Notes: generated by a model from the sequence alone, not told the origin. Shown: positions 50,230-63,605, numbered from the stretch's first letter. The stretch: 64,000 nt of DNA from Cycas panzhihuaensis (GCA_023213395.1 CM041465.1:159533741-159597740), one strand, 5' to 3'. A program made the numbers and translations.

Positions 50230-52400
50230 TAATTTCCCTTTTGAGAAAGTTAACTTCATTTTATGTTGGTTAGCCTATTATTTAATCTATTTCTTATTAT
50301 TCTTAGGTTATCATTTAGAGGCATAGTTATGTTTTGGGATTCTTTTAGGATGGATTTTATTACTTTGAGTTTAGTGTCTAGGTTTAGGATTATTTTTATT
50401 TATGGGGATTGGTAACCATATAATTCCATAAATTACATTATTTTTATTACCATGTGTTAAATTGTATTATACCAATACTTAGCCAAGTGGAGTCATTTGA
50501 CCTACCTATTTTATTTATAAATGATGTAATTTCTTAAGTATCCTTCTAAGTATTTATCACTACTCATATTTATCTATTAATTCAGGGATGGCATGCTATG
50601 TTATATGGATTATTCTACCTATTATTGAAAAGAATTCTTACTAGAAGTTGCTTGTAAACTTGGAGTCCATATTATAAACTATTATTTTGGGTATCCTATG
50701 GAGCCAATATACTTATTCTATGGATAATTATATAATTTATGGTATTTTATCCATTGATCTAGCCAACACGAAGTAGGTATACCTAATTAATCAATTAACT
50801 ACCATGGATATTGTATCTTTCTTATCATAAGGAGATAGTCTTTTAATGAAGTCCATGAACATCTCCTTAAAATTTTTATTCGGTAAAGATAGTAGTTGTA
50901 AGAGACCTAGTGTTGGTATGGTTTTAGGTTTTTGTCATTAACATGTATCACATTCCACTGCATACATTTCTATTATTTATTTTCTTCTTAGCCAAAAAAT
51001 AGTGCTTCAAATATTGATATATATTTTTTCTCTTCTCATATGTCTTACTACTAAGGTATCCTAAAATTCCTATAACATTATATTTTTGAAAGGGGATGCT
51101 TGTGGTATGAAAACATGGTTATTATAGAAGATAATTCTATTCTTATATTCCTAATTAGGTTTTATATCTATGTTAAAAATTTTTTGATAATAGATATGGC
51201 CTTAGGATGATCATCGTATTGGTCCTAGAATTCATTTGTATATGTTGGTTTGAAATTTATTATGGTCAATATCAATTCTTCATTATGTTTTCTAGATAAG
51301 TTATTGACTACTATATTTTTTAAGGCCTTTTCATATAATATCAAAAATCAAAGGCTTAGATTTTATTTATATATTTCATTTAATCCTTTAATAGGTTAGG
51401 TTATTATAATAAGTATTTAAGGCTACCATAGTCCATTTTAATTATGAATATACTAATTAATAAATATTATCACTATTTCTCCATGATGTGTATTATAGCT
51501 AGTATCTTGTTGTAGAGAGATTTTTCTCTTCATTATTTAACCCTCTAATTTTAAAAGTCATAGGATGGTTATTATGTATTAGGATTACTTCAATCATTAA
51601 TTTTAGTATGGTTAAGATCAAATTTATTATCATTACTTATTTAAGTACCTCAAATGCCCTATTCACTTGTGTGTTATAGATGATATTATTTTTCTTTTAT
51701 AAGTTTATCAATGTTGTGGTTATACTAATATATATTTTTATAAGATGTTTATAAAATCTAATTAATATTAAGAATTCTTATTTTGGATATATTCTTAAAT
51801 AATGTCTAGTATCATTTGGATTTTAGTATTATTAACTTTCATCCTTTGCATACTTATAATATGGCCTAAGTACTTCAACTCTTACCTACTAGATTATTCT
51901 TTGTAAACTTAGTTTTCCTCTAAATTAATTAGAACAATCTCAACATGTTTCAAGTGTAAACTCCATGATTTAGAGTATTTGAGACTATCATTGAAGAACA
52001 TTAGGACATAATTTCTAAGGACTATTTTAAATACTTTACTTATTATAGCTTAACTAGTATATTAGTCAATCCAAATAGTATGACTATAAACTCATAGTGC
52101 TCTTAATATAAATAGAATATTATGTTGAGTTAATATTCAAGACTAATTAGAATATGGTAATAGCCTAAATTTAGACCTAGTTTAGAGAATAATTATTCTC
52201 TATGCAGCTCATCCAGGATGTCATGTATTCTTGGAATTAAATATTTATCTTTGATTATTATTTTGTTTATAGACTTCTAATTTATATATAATCAAAGTGA
52301 TCCTTTTTACTTTTGGATAGTAATATTAGGACTATATATGAACTTTTACATTTTGTGATCACTCCTTGAACACCATTGAGTAGGTGGAAGAGGTTGATCA
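50230..52400 (-). pseudogene. Gypsy integrase, RNase H and RT relic, element G
   Basis: Minus strand. RT N-terminus 52200-52360: GVITKCKSSYIVLILLS, IKDKYLIPRIHDILDEL, FSKLGLNLGYYHILIS. Then EHYEFIVILFGL at 52066-52100 and the active site FFND at 51987-51998 (FFDD/YxDD expected; one catalytic Asp lost). RNase H about 51200-51700 is eroded. Integrase 50700-50960: AVECDTC (zinc Cys pair), MDFIKRLSPYDKKDTISMVV and RYTYFVLARS. Gypsy order is clear. Frames are broken by dozens of stops, so it is older than E. Confidence 0.75.
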
Positions 52401-52859
52401 CATAACCCAACTGAAGACTTAAGGTAAAAGAGTCCAAGTCAATAAGGGGAAAAGCCTAAGGATTCTACCAGATATTCATGCATCTCATGGATATAAGTGT
52501 AGGAGGCGAAAGATGATCCTAAACCAGGGGTAAGTGATATGTGCTCCTATTAAGAAATGAAGGGGGAAAAACTTGAGAAGTAGTTAACCAATTAATTCAT
52601 CATATACAAATACAAGCAAGCATGTGAATAGGTAGCAATGCATGAAAAATAAGATAAAAGCTAACTAACCTACTATTAGAGAAGAGATGAAACCATTCGA
52701 ATCTAACAACATGTGTCCTTAGAAGGACCAAATAACACCCAAAGAAAACAACTCTCATAATCTAAGAGTTTTTCTAAGATATATGTACCTTACCCTATAA
52801 TAGGCTTGCCTGTATTACCCTTACAATATACAAAATAAAAGCAAGATAACCCAAAATGG
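52401..52859. other. Noncoding stretch upstream of an LTR-like repeat
   Basis: No gene is recognised; it may be the eroded gag/protease end of element G. Confidence 0.4.
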
Positions 52860-53340
52860 ATTATAGATGTGAAGAACACTAAATAAGAACCAAAAGACAC
52901 TACAGTGAACCCTGATAGAATTATATTTATTAACATAAGCTTACCTAAGGTGGGGATATCATATTTATAGGAGGATCACCTCATTATTATATTATTCTAT
53001 TACTAAGCTAATTAATCATATGTTTTCCCTATTATTAAATACTCTTAACCTTAACCACCTTAACCCTTAACCTACTTAACCTCCTAATATATTAATCCTC
53101 TACAATGTGGTGAAGGCTCACCACATGCCCTCCTCCCTTAGATGCTTTACCCTTAAAGCATCTATATATAAAAGTATAAAGTGACAGCCACCTACTATTT
53201 CCATAATGTTTAAGATGGATGGACCATTGTTGAGATGAAGAGAGGAGGTTATTACTACTACATTTACCAGTTGATGAAGTGGATGCATACTATACTAGTG
53301 TGTCACTTCATGGAAATAAGAGAAGAAGTATTACCCTTTT
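52860..53340 (-). repeat. LTR-like repeat copy 1 with polypurine tract
   Basis: About 265 bp ending AAGGCTCACCACA at 53125 (minus-strand start TGTGGTGAGCC), followed by a PPT-like CCCTCCTCCCTTA (53127-53140) and about 200 bp of shared internal sequence. It is a direct copy of 54940-55430. A small hairpin GATGCTTTA/TAAAGCATC lies at 53140-53162. Confidence 0.6.
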
Positions 53341-54939
53341 AATTGTTACTTATCATAAAAGAAGTGAGGGTATATGGAGTAATAATAAGGGGATCCACCA
53401 AAGTATGGCCCTAAATACTTTTGTAGAGAGGAGGATGATGGAAATTCCTCCTTGTTGATGCATATACTAGCTAAAACATCTTTTCTATGGTATAATGATT
53501 CACTTTGTTTGACTTGAAGGCTCTTATATTTATTCAAGGTGATAGATTTGAGGACATTATTATGCTCATCCTCAATTAATATTTCTCAACTTCCCTTTTT
53601 ATTTGAGTGATCTTAGTCCTTTATGTCCTCCTTAGTTAAGTAATCTTGGTCCTTTATGTCCTCCTTAGCTAAGTGATATTGGTCCTCTAAAGCCACTTTT
53701 GTGGAATATTCAATAGTTATGCAAGCTCCTATTTTCCTAAGAAATTCCATCTTAAAGGATTTCTAATTTGGTTTTGAATGTTAATTACACTATACCTTAG
53801 CCTTTCTATGGAGATTCATATCTAAGTATAACATAACAAACATAATCTTAGCATAGTCATACTTGAATTAATAAACTTTAGAATAATTTTTAAATACTTA
53901 TTCAAAAGTGGTCACTCAATCATGAAGCCAAATATGGCCATCGATCCCAAAGTTAGGGCGGTCAAGGTCATCATTATAATAAAAAATGAATTGTTTGAAG
54001 TCAAAGAACTAATCAGTAAGACACATTTTTTTATAATATGAGAGTATATTCATGTAATCCCTTGGCTCTATTTTTCTCTCTCTATTTTTTTCCTTTTTTT
54101 TTTTTAAGTATAAAGAGAATGCTTATTATCTCAAGAGTAATGGCATACAAGTCAAAGTCTGAATGACCTAAAATAGTACAAAAAGAAATACTAGCATAAA
54201 CCCTTACAAAATAGAAGCATCAACTTCAATATTAAATATTTAATTAAAAAATAGCTTAAAAATATATCAAACATGATCTAAAATAAGGGCATATAAACTA
54301 TGATTCTAATGCTTTATATAGAATTAAATTTTAATACCTGTATAAAAAGATATACGTGTTTTAAGGGGGTTTACTCTTAGAATTTTTAGGATTATAATAA
54401 TGCCTTATGATAAAATATTAATAATTTTTTTCTTAAATATTTGATAAACTTAAAACTACTTCCATTAAAAAATAGACTTCAAAAATACATAGAGTAAAAA
54501 AAAGGGGCATGGGAGGGGGGGGGGGGGGGAGGCGGGGGGGAGGGGAGGGTAAGGTTTGTTGATTAGATACCTTTAGCCAAAGTTTGACCATTTGAAGTTG
54601 AGGTAATAGATTTGGTTATAAGATGGAAAAAAAAAATACAAAGTTTATAAATAAATATGCTACATTTTTTATATTTTTTCCCTAAAACATATATTGTAAC
54701 TACTCGAAATTAGTAGAATAATCTATTTAGTCTTAAATTTACCTTTATTTTTTAAAAATCTTAATATTTATCCTCTTTGATATGCCTTCAAACCTTACAT
54801 TAAAGAAGAAAAAAAAAGAAAATACCAAATAACCTTATTCTGATATTATATATAACAAGCTCGACCTTATTGTCTCTCTAATGTACAAAAGTAGAGAAAG
54901 ATAAAGAAAAAATAATAAAGGTATGTGGAGTGGAAGATA
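53341..54939. other. Noncoding region with a G-rich tract
   Basis: No gene with recognisable motifs. The short minus frame at 53346-53537 has no homology I recognise. A tandem of TTAAGTAATCTTGGTCCTTT-type units lies near 53605-53680. G-rich tract at 54504-54549. Confidence 0.5.
54504..54549 (+). repeat. G-run tract with G-quadruplex potential
   Basis: A run of about 15 consecutive G (54515-54529) is followed by GGCGGGGGGGAGGGGAGGG. Several G4-forming runs lie within 46 bases in otherwise AT-rich DNA. Confidence 0.85.
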
Positions 54940-55430
54940 GGGGTGAAGTGCATGAAAAGAGAAGCAAAGAAGACACTAAAGTGAGCTTCCAAAAGAATAA
55001 GTATTTATTAATATAACATAACATATGATAAGTAGGGTGCCATATTTATAGAAGGAACACCCCATTATTATATTATTCTATCTCTAAGGTAACCAATCCC
55101 ATATTTCCACTATTATTAAATCTTCCTAACCTTAACCTTCTAATATATTAACCCTCTAACATGTAACCTCCTAATCTATTAACCTTTTAACATGTGGTGA
55201 AGGCTCACCACATGGCCTCCCCACTTAGATGCTTTACCCTCAAAGTATCTTATTATAAGAAGACTTGTAACTACTACTTACCTCTACCATGATATTCAAG
55301 ACAATTGGATCATTGTTGAGATGAAGAGAGAAGTTCATTTTTGCACCTACTGGTTAAAGATATGTATATCTACTATACATGTGTTGTACTCCATGGAAAT
55401 ATATGGAGAAATATTGCCCTCTATTTCCAG
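54940..55430 (-). repeat. LTR-like repeat copy 2 with polypurine tract
   Basis: Same structure as 52860-53340: it ends AAGGCTCACCACA at 55212, then PPT-like GGCCTCCCCACTTA, then shared internal sequence to about 55430. Confidence 0.6.
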
Positions 55431-55599
55431 GCTATTGGGAATGGACATGGGCGACTTGACTCAAGTAAGTTCAAGTATGATTCTATCTTTACCCTTGTCA
55501 GTTTTAGAAAAGGTGGATCGAAGCACTTTATTTGCATTGTATTTGGATTGATTGACTGCATGATCACTATGCATTCATTGCTCGACCATATTGCATCCC

Positions 55600-56700
55600 A
55601 ACATCTTTTTAGCCTATGATGATCTTGGGATACACATCCCATGGCATTCCACATCCCTCCGCCATCATCTCCACAATGTCCCCAAGTACCTTTTGGCTCT
55701 CGTAGCCCATACCACATGACTTGGTGCGACATAGCCCCTAGCACCTCACCTAGGCCCGATCATTGCGTCGTGTGCGGCTTTTGTTATTTTTTGGGAGCCT
55801 TTGACCATCCTTTTCCTGCTTGTTATGGTCCTGCTAGGTCTCATAACCTCCTTGTTACATAGATACTACATCTTGACCCTTAGGGTCTAGGATCCCCTCC
55901 TTTTTTGGGAGCTTCTAAGCTTCCCCACTCTTGTCTTTTGCTTACTTTTTCCCACACCATAGTAAACTTCACAGTATCGCTGTAAACTTTACAGTACTGT
56001 TAAGTTTACCACAGGGTGACTATTTATAACTATTTTTTAAAATTATCCATGGCTAATTTTACATTTATTATGAAATTTACATATAGAAGTGACCAGATTC
56101 CTACCCATAGTGAACCCTAATCGCTCGTTGAGCTAGGGTTGGGCTTAAAAACCCAAAATTTACTTCATTTTCTCTCTCTCTCTCTCTCTTTCATTTTTTC
56201 ACTACTCTCTTCTCTGAAAATGCCATGTAATAGACTCAAGCTCGTCTACACCTAACTTATAACCCAGCTACCAACCCCTGGAAGCTTAGGAAACGTAGGT
56301 TGCAGGTCTACAAGAAGGCTAGATGAAGAAGGATCACTCTTCAAACACATCACCAAGCTCTAGGTGTCATTTTTCTCAAGGTTTTATTCTTTATTTACTG
56401 CACTACAAGGGTTTCCTCTAGCAAACCCCAAAGGACCCTATTCTTCACTCAGTTCGCCAAGTAGAGCTACTTTAGATCTACCTTTACCAAGTACTCTCAG
56501 ATTAGTTATTTGATTTCCCTTTTGAACATCATAGGTACTCTTCCACTAATGCTTCTTGCAGTAAGTTTCTTTCTTCTTTTCTCTATTGTATTAGGAGGTA
56601 AACCCTCCCTCTTGTTAGCATGTCTATGTCCTCCTCTTGGTTCTCTTTTAGCTTTTTAAGGAGACAGTAGGGATAAGGATTATACAAAAATAAAAAAGAT
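55600..56700 (+). repeat. Probable 5' LTR region of gypsy element H
   Basis: GC-richer than its left flank, with a TATA-like TATTTATAAC near 56021, a (TC)n run at about 56171-56189 and a duplicated AAACTT-ACAGTA motif near 55967-56000. No partner LTR is in the window, so the boundaries are guesses. It precedes the leader and gag of H. Confidence 0.35.
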
Positions 56701-59170
56701 CCATAGGCAGGGTCCTACATCCAACACACCTTCTCCTCAAGGGTAGCCCTTTTCTCTCCTCTTCTCTCCTCTCCTCTCCTTCTCCATACCTTCCTTGATT
56801 TCCCAAAGAACCATTGAGAAGAAGATCTTTGCTAGTGGCAGTGTAGGCAGCCCATCACTGCGTTTGCAACCAGCCATCAAAGATCTTACATGGATAGGGT
56901 TCTATCCTTACTCCATACCCATTTTTTGTTTTGGGTTAGCTCTTACAAAAAACTTATAAAAGTTGCACTTTGCAACTTTTACAGCCCCTTTTATTGCTTT
57001 TGTCTACTTTCACAGAAACCTGTTTGCATTTATTATCGCGTTATTTCGCTCTCTTTATCCTTTGTCTTGGTTCTTAGGGATAACATGGAGCATTTCATAT
57101 TTGGAGGGTTAGCCATTCTGAGGCTACCCATTTTTCGCTTTCTCACCCCCCTTCTCCCACATCACATATTTAATAATATATGCAAAATAAAGAACAATAT
57201 TAACATTGAATGCTTTTTCTTTCAAAAGATATATATGTATTTTTCCATATTTCCTTACACATACTTGTCCCTGCATGCATTTGGTACCACTTGGAAAAGG
57301 GTGAGCTTTGTTTATGTAGGTTTCCTTGCGTTTGGAGTAAGCGGGGATCTTCGTCTTCATCCTAGGTACACTCCTCTTTTATTTAGCAATTACTTTTCCG
57401 ATACTTTAAAAATTACAAAGTAAAGTCATTTTAGTGTTTCCATTTCCTTTCTTCACATTTTCCTTTTGTTTCGGTTTTGGGGGAAGGTAAGGAAGCCCCC
57501 TCCTTTTTTCCAACATCCTTTTCATTGCACCACCTGCGGTAAGGAGAAGAGCAAGGATTGCGAAAGTGGTGAGGGTAGCACTACCCTAACTGTCATATTT
57601 CCAAGTACATCTCTTTTCCTAGTCTTCCTACTCTTATCCTTTACCCCCCTTTTCTTGTATACCCCTAGACAAAAGGAAAAGAAAGGATTATGGTGTTTTA
57701 CACTTCACTAGTTGTTTCTTGCTTGCTTATTTAAATTCATATAGTTGGGGATTTAGTCAACCTGTGCCAGTAGGTGCCTACCTTCTCTTTTTGACACACA
57801 TACACACACTTGTTTACTCCTTTCATAAGAGCCTTCACCCTTACCAAGGCTTAGGCAAGGCGGGTAGGCACTCATTCATACATGCTCTTATCCCCTTATT
57901 GCATATCACAAAATAGCTTTGCATCTCTTACTTCAGCTTTTACCTACTTTGCAATTTACTTTCTTTCTTTCCTTGCATATAAAAGAATAAAGAGAGTGAG
58001 GTTACATTTAGAGAGAGAGAGAAAGAATACATTGCTTTTTCTTTTAAAGTCATTTCTTGCATACACAAGTACAACATTCTCACCTCATATCTCTCTATCA
58101 CATAACAAAAGAAGGACAAATATAGGATAATACCCTTTGTCAACCCTTCATACCTAGAACCTCCTTAGGTATGGTGCCTTGAGAGTACCTCCTCTCAAGG
58201 TTATTTGTTCCTTCATTCTTCGTTTCCATAAGCTAGACCTCTTAGGTTCTATCCTTTGGTCAATGCTTAATTTGCGGAACTAGTTGCTCTCTTATCTACT
58301 CGCATTGCAAGCTACCTTAGGCTTACACATGAGTTCCTCTCCTTTCTTGCTAAGGTTCATTACCTCTGTTACCTCTTCACGTAAGGAGGTACTCTCTCAC
58401 TTCCTTCCTCTCTCCTTCATCCATCCAGGATGGAAGGGCCCCCTTTCGAGGTTACTCGAGAAACTGAAGATATCCTTCTTCCACCCATTACTCTAAATTG
58501 AAGAGGAGTTACCCTAAAGGAGTTAATGCACCATTTGTGGGTGATCTCTTTCCCTTATTCTCATAGGTCCATAGCCATTAAAACTGTTAGCCATTTTGGC
58601 TCGATCTCATTCAGGTTTAGTAAGCCCCTCTAGAGGTGAGATTCCATTGGCAACCATACTAGGGACTTACTAGTAAGGGATTAATCCTTTCTCCCTGATC
58701 TGTTGGTGCTACCTCCTTCTCAGTAGCTCTCCTCAATTTGTTGGGTAGCCCCCAATACTTGTCACCTTACCATCTCCTTTTCCTTCCAATTCTTAGGAGG
58801 AACTTGGATGCGATGATTCTCTTGTCACTTTCGAGGCATTTTCCCTTCATGAGAAGATTCCCCTTACTATCCTCTTCCATTATCAGATTCTGAATTAACC
58901 ATGGAAGGATTTCCTTTAGATTAGGCATATCATGCCTACATATCTAAGTCCCATCAACCATACACTTCCTTCCAAAGGCCCACCTAAGAGGGTGAGGACC
59001 CTACCTTTTACCTGGGTAACCAAGAACACCCATAAGTCCACCACCTCTCCACTCATGAGGTGGAGGTATCTTCTCCCTTGGAGTATCATCACCTTGGTGG
59101 TGATCCTCATGAGGATCATCACATGGGGTCCACCTCATATGGTTAAGCAGATACCCCTCCCACGGATGTT
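56701..59170 (+). other. Long leader of gypsy element H
   Basis: Pyrimidine-rich, including a TCTCCTC tract at 56745-56790. A 177-codon open frame at 56890-57423 has hydrophobic composition but no recognised motif. Tat/Ogre-type gypsy elements can carry an extra ORF upstream of gag, so such a relic is possible but unproven. Confidence 0.45.
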
Positions 59171-61143
59171 ATGAAAGCCCTTAACCAGTGCTTCCCTACT
59201 GCTAGCCTCTAATCACATCCTAAGTAGTTGGATAACATCTTTCGAAGCATAAAGATTCCTTCTTCCACATGTGTACTACCTTGTCCATCTCGTTTGACTC
59301 TCTTACATACAACGGGGGCATCTCTCATTTCATCTTCTTCTCCTTATGGTCCATGTTCCTTAAGGACTACCCAAGGTATATCCTCTTCCTATATTAGGTT
59401 GAGTATGCCTCCCTCTAGCCAAATATCTATGTCCCAACCAACTGTAGTTTATTCTCCTCCCATTATACCTAGGGGGCCTATGCATGCCCCTATCTCTAGC
59501 CACTTGGGGCCAATCCACACACATACCCTAGCTTAACTTAGGGATCCTTCCATTTATGGGACCTTGAGATATACTTCCTAACCATGGGGGCACGATAAAG
59601 GGAATCCCCTTCCTATTTATGGAGTGGATCCTTTGCATCTGTATGGTGTTATGCCACCTACAGGTGGCTCATATGGGTAAAACCCAATTCCACACCTTTC
59701 TATTCCATCGTCTTACTCTCCATCTTAGGTGGCACCTTCACAAGGAGGGAAAGTCCCCTCCCAAGGTACCCCCTCTCAACTCCCCTTTCAGTAAGGGGCA
59801 TATCCTCAAGGAGGGATGGGTCCCTTGTATCCATCTGCTTCTCTCCTAATCCCTTTGAATGCAAGATTCATTCCCTCCCATCAAATGGGAGGAAGCACAT
59901 ATCCCCTTCTGAATCAAGTCTCCTAAGGAGGATTCAGGTAACCTTGTCCACCTCCTCTTCCATTTTGCATTGATCTTATGGTCCAATCAAGGGCATACCC
60001 CTTTATGGATTATGGATCAACCCCTCTATCCATCAAGGCACTAAGAACCAACTCACCGCCTCACCTTCTCAGGTGCCCAAATTTGATGGGACCTCTTCAC
60101 AAGACCCAACAGAGCACATCAGAAGTTTTTCTATGGAATGCATTGATTATTAGGCATACAACCATATCCTAATGAAACTTTTTTTATGCTCCCTCTAAGG
60201 TGATGCCCTTAAATGCTTTTATTGCCTTCCAGTACACTCTATCCACTTATTCCAACAACTCATTAATGAATTCATCAACTATTTAAATGTAGATCATCCT
60301 TTCGAGAGTAGAATGAAGGCTCTCCTATCTCTTAAATAAGGTCATGATGAGATGAATTGTGACTTTATGAGATACTTCCATGATCTTCTTTACTCCATAA
60401 AGGCAACCTTGCTTGAGGAGCTAAAGAGAGATCTCTTTGTCAATGCCCTTCACCCTGAAGTCCACGTTGAAGTCCTTAAGATGGAGGTAACCACGTGTGA
60501 CTTTGCCATAGCCAAGTGTTTGGCTCTTGAGGATATTGAGACCTGAGTAGGTCTCAAGAAGCCTCTTAGGTCCTCACAACGATGTGAGGCACCTCCTCCA
60601 CCTTATGATACCAAAATTCAACCACCTCCTAGGTGTTCATCTTATCTGATAGAGAAGACCTTGGGCCCCTTAACCTTCACCATATTCTCTTTCAAGTATA
60701 CCATGAAGGAGATTAAACTCCAAGCCCCTTCATTGCCCACTTCCTACAAATCTGTTTATCAAACTTCTCAAGTTGCACCTCCCAAGGGTGGTAATACCCA
60801 ACCTTCTTAAATAAGGAAGATAGACTCTTCCTTAGAGAAGAACTGGTATTCCATTCATGGGAAATGCTTTCATAAAGACTCACAATGTAGGGCCTAACAC
60901 CCTAAGGCCACCCCACAATGTGACTCTTCCACTACACAAGTGCCTAGACCTAATCTAGATCAACCCATCCACAAGGATCCTTTTCTCAAACATGGGGAAC
61001 GTGATCATAACACCCAACAAAAGGGTAACTTAAATAGAGGAAGGTTTCCTAACCCTCGTCCTATGCAAATTAAAGGAAAGGGTGTTAAGAATTTTTTCTC
61101 CTTTTCTGGTTCTCCCAATAGCCAAACTCCTTCCCTCTCTTGA
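59171..61143 (+). pseudogene. Gypsy Gag, element H
   Basis: A Pro/Ser/Gly/Tyr-rich N-terminal region (59228-60000, broken by stops), then the Gag core: PKFDGTSSQDPTEHIRSFSM (about 60078), ALLSLKQG-like, and the open stretch 60352-60546 with FMRYFHDLLYSIKATLLEEL, DLFVNALHPEV, FAIAKCLALEDI. A zinc-binding-like motif near 60840-60890 reads YSIHGKCFHKDSQC. The acidic/basic linker 60940-61143 follows. The pattern is that of the Tat/Athila-like branch of plant gypsy. It is dead: several TAG/TAA stops. Confidence 0.75.
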
Positions 61144-61347
61144 TCTCGAAATAAGGGAAAGAGGGTCATTCAAATGATTGAGACCACACCCTTATATGCC
61201 TTGACCCAGTTCCAAGCACCTAAAGAAGCGACAGGTCCTTCTTCTTTTGCTCCTCATCTTGATTCTCCTCTAAAGACCCCTCCTTTAGAGATCCCTCCAC
61301 TTCCCAAGACCATTCTTGTGCACCTTGGTCATTATGATTTTTGAAGG

Positions 61348-62376
61348 GTGCTTCCCAAACCTACCGCGAAGGGGAAGTCCTTCTCCATCGTTGACAAGCT
61401 TCACACTGTGGCTATGGGGATGTCCATGATGGATGTCTTGAGAAGTTGCCCCAAGCAACGCGCTCTTCTTCTTAAAGCTCTTAGCCAACAAGATGCTTCC
61501 ATCCATGCAGTAGGCACCACCTCCCATGGGCCACCTATCATTTCATTCGATCCTCGAGATCTCCCATCTCTTAGTGAATGGGAGATGCTTTTATATTGCC
61601 CATTCGTCATTACTATTGACACCCCTGATTTTATCATAAAGAGGACCATCATAGATAATGGCTCCTTGATTAATGCTATGCCTATGTGCATGCTTAAGGA
61701 ACTAGGCTTAGCAGCTCTTAAGTCTGTCCCTTAGAAATGCCAGGGATATGATGGGATTAAGAAGTCTCCCTTAGGGATAGTCTCCCTTTCACTTACCTTA
61801 CGAGGGAAGACCTTTTCTGTAGATGTTGTTATACTCGATATTAATGTGGAGTATAACCTCTTGTTGGGTTGACCATGGCTCAACTAAATGGAAGTAATCT
61901 GCTCCTCACATTGGGGGTAACTTAAGTTTGTCCATGAAGGTCAAGTTAAAGTTGTCACCCGTGAGCCTCTGCCATCTCAAACTTCTCATCTAGCTTACTA
62001 GGATATCTTTAATGATGAAGATAGCGATCTTGAGGAGGTTACCCCTTCCGGGGGGCCTCTTTTTTAGGAGATTGACCTTCGTCAAGAGGAATCCATGCCT
62101 CATCATGAGCCAAGCCTAGTTAGGTTTACCCCTATTGGTGTAGGTAGCTATGGTTACCTAGCCCTCATGGGTGACTCTAAGTTAGATAACGAGGGCCATG
62201 AGCCCCCTCCTTGGTGTGTCACCCCAGTTTCATGCATACCTAGGGAGATATCCCAATTAGATATTCCCTCTTCTCTTTATTTTACATTAGCTCATGAGTT
62301 GCTAGTTCCAAACCAGCCATTTCTTTCCCCTTTTCACCCACCCTGTGTGACTTCATGTAGGCATCCACATCAATAA
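61348..62376 (+). pseudogene. Gypsy protease region, element H
   Basis: An open stretch 61348-61734 includes SIVDKLHTVAMGMSMMDVLR, ALLLKALSQQD and the catalytic loop IIDNGSLINAMP, where Asp-Asn-Gly replaces Asp-Ser/Gly-Gly. It continues past TAG at 61732 with GIVSLSLTLRGKTF, NVEYNLLLG, a stop and PWL (R/G-x-PWLH motif), VICSSHWG and LKFVHEGQV. A tail to 62376 (open 62095-62376) is linker. The RT expected next is not visible, so pol is truncated. Confidence 0.78.
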
Positions 62377-62999
62377 ACCACTCATAGAGGCACTTCTTCT
62401 TCATGCTCTATATCCTTATTGAGAACTAAAGATTGTCGTACCCAGATGCAACTTCACCACATGATTCATCACATATCATGACCATCGCATCCATCTAGCT
62501 CTGACCATGTTTGTTTTACCTATACACCTAGCCATGCAGGGTCTACCCTTCATCACTAACTTCCATGCCTTGTGTGACTATCCCAACTCCTGAGTAGGCC
62601 TAGCACATTGCTTCTCTCTATTTGCTCTAAAATAAGCCTAAACTTCCACTCTAAGTGTATCCCCATTCCCCCAACCATGGGTGGAATGATGACTTAGGGT
62701 GGATATTCTACCTTTATAGTTCCTCCTATGGCATCTTTTGTTTCTCTCCCATAGGAAACCCTTCCTCCTAGTTAGATGTATATGCTTCCATCACTCTCAA
62801 GCTTGAAAACGTACCCCATCCTCCTAGTAGATGTATATGCTTCCATCACTCTCAAGCTTGAAAACGGACTGCATGCTTGAGTTCCTATACTCTCTTCTTG
62901 CCATGGCTTCCTTTGCATATCCACTATGTTCCTTTGATAGATATGCATGGCTTTCCACCTCTTAGCCTCACATGTGTCTATCACCTACACTCACGGTAG
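62377..62999. other. Unassigned stretch with a 55-bp tandem duplication
   Basis: No RT or other gene is recognised after the protease linker of H. TAGATGTATATGCTTCCATC occurs at 62773 and again at 62828 (period 55 bp). Confidence 0.6.
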
Positions 63000-63605
63000 T
63001 CCTATGTATCCGCTATGTGTGTGGTCCTACATGAAAAGAGATGCCGGCGCAACCCAAAGAATCTAATAACAAAAACCATATAACAATCAACCAATATCGT
63101 CATGATGTGTAGCCTCTCGTGCACCCGTGTCCACATACACATAAATATGTAAGCATATAAATAAATAAACAACAAATACATCATCATAATGCCATCATCA
63201 TGGATCAAATGTGGTGCCAATGGACCCCCATTGAGACGTTTCTTCTCGCTGATACTCTTGAGATAGTATAGAATTTGACAGTTGCAGCAGCGTCTACTTA
63301 TCCAACAAAGCAAACAAGCTGACCAAGAACTTCACAAGAACACCAGAGCGCTAAATGATCACCAAAAGATAGAAAGTACCGTAGCACAATCTTTATAAAA
63401 ATGTTCTATTAAGATAACCATCATTTATAATTTATGACCCTTATATAGACAAAATAGGGTCTTATGCATGTAATCCTATTGGTGGCCTAAGCGGCCTTAC
63501 ATTCTATTGGACGACAGCGCCCATGCATACTATTGGCCCACTAGATGGCACACGCATAAAGTTCCATAGTGGTTTACATAACTTAGCTAGATAAGTTATG
63601 TAATA
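63000..63605 (-). repeat. 3' LTR of gypsy element I
   Basis: The right edge is set by the PPT at 63606 (minus LTR start TATTACATAACTTATC, terminal TG mutated to TA). The left edge is uncertain, near 63000. The partner LTR is outside the window. Confidence 0.55.

Noticed and set aside
55421-55862. Overlapping open frames on both strands
   Set aside because: No motif, mutual overlap; probably a GC-richer LTR region.
56890-57423. 177-codon hydrophobic frame as a host membrane protein
   Set aside because: No recognised family, pyrimidine-rich composition, sits in the leader of gypsy H. Kept only as a note.
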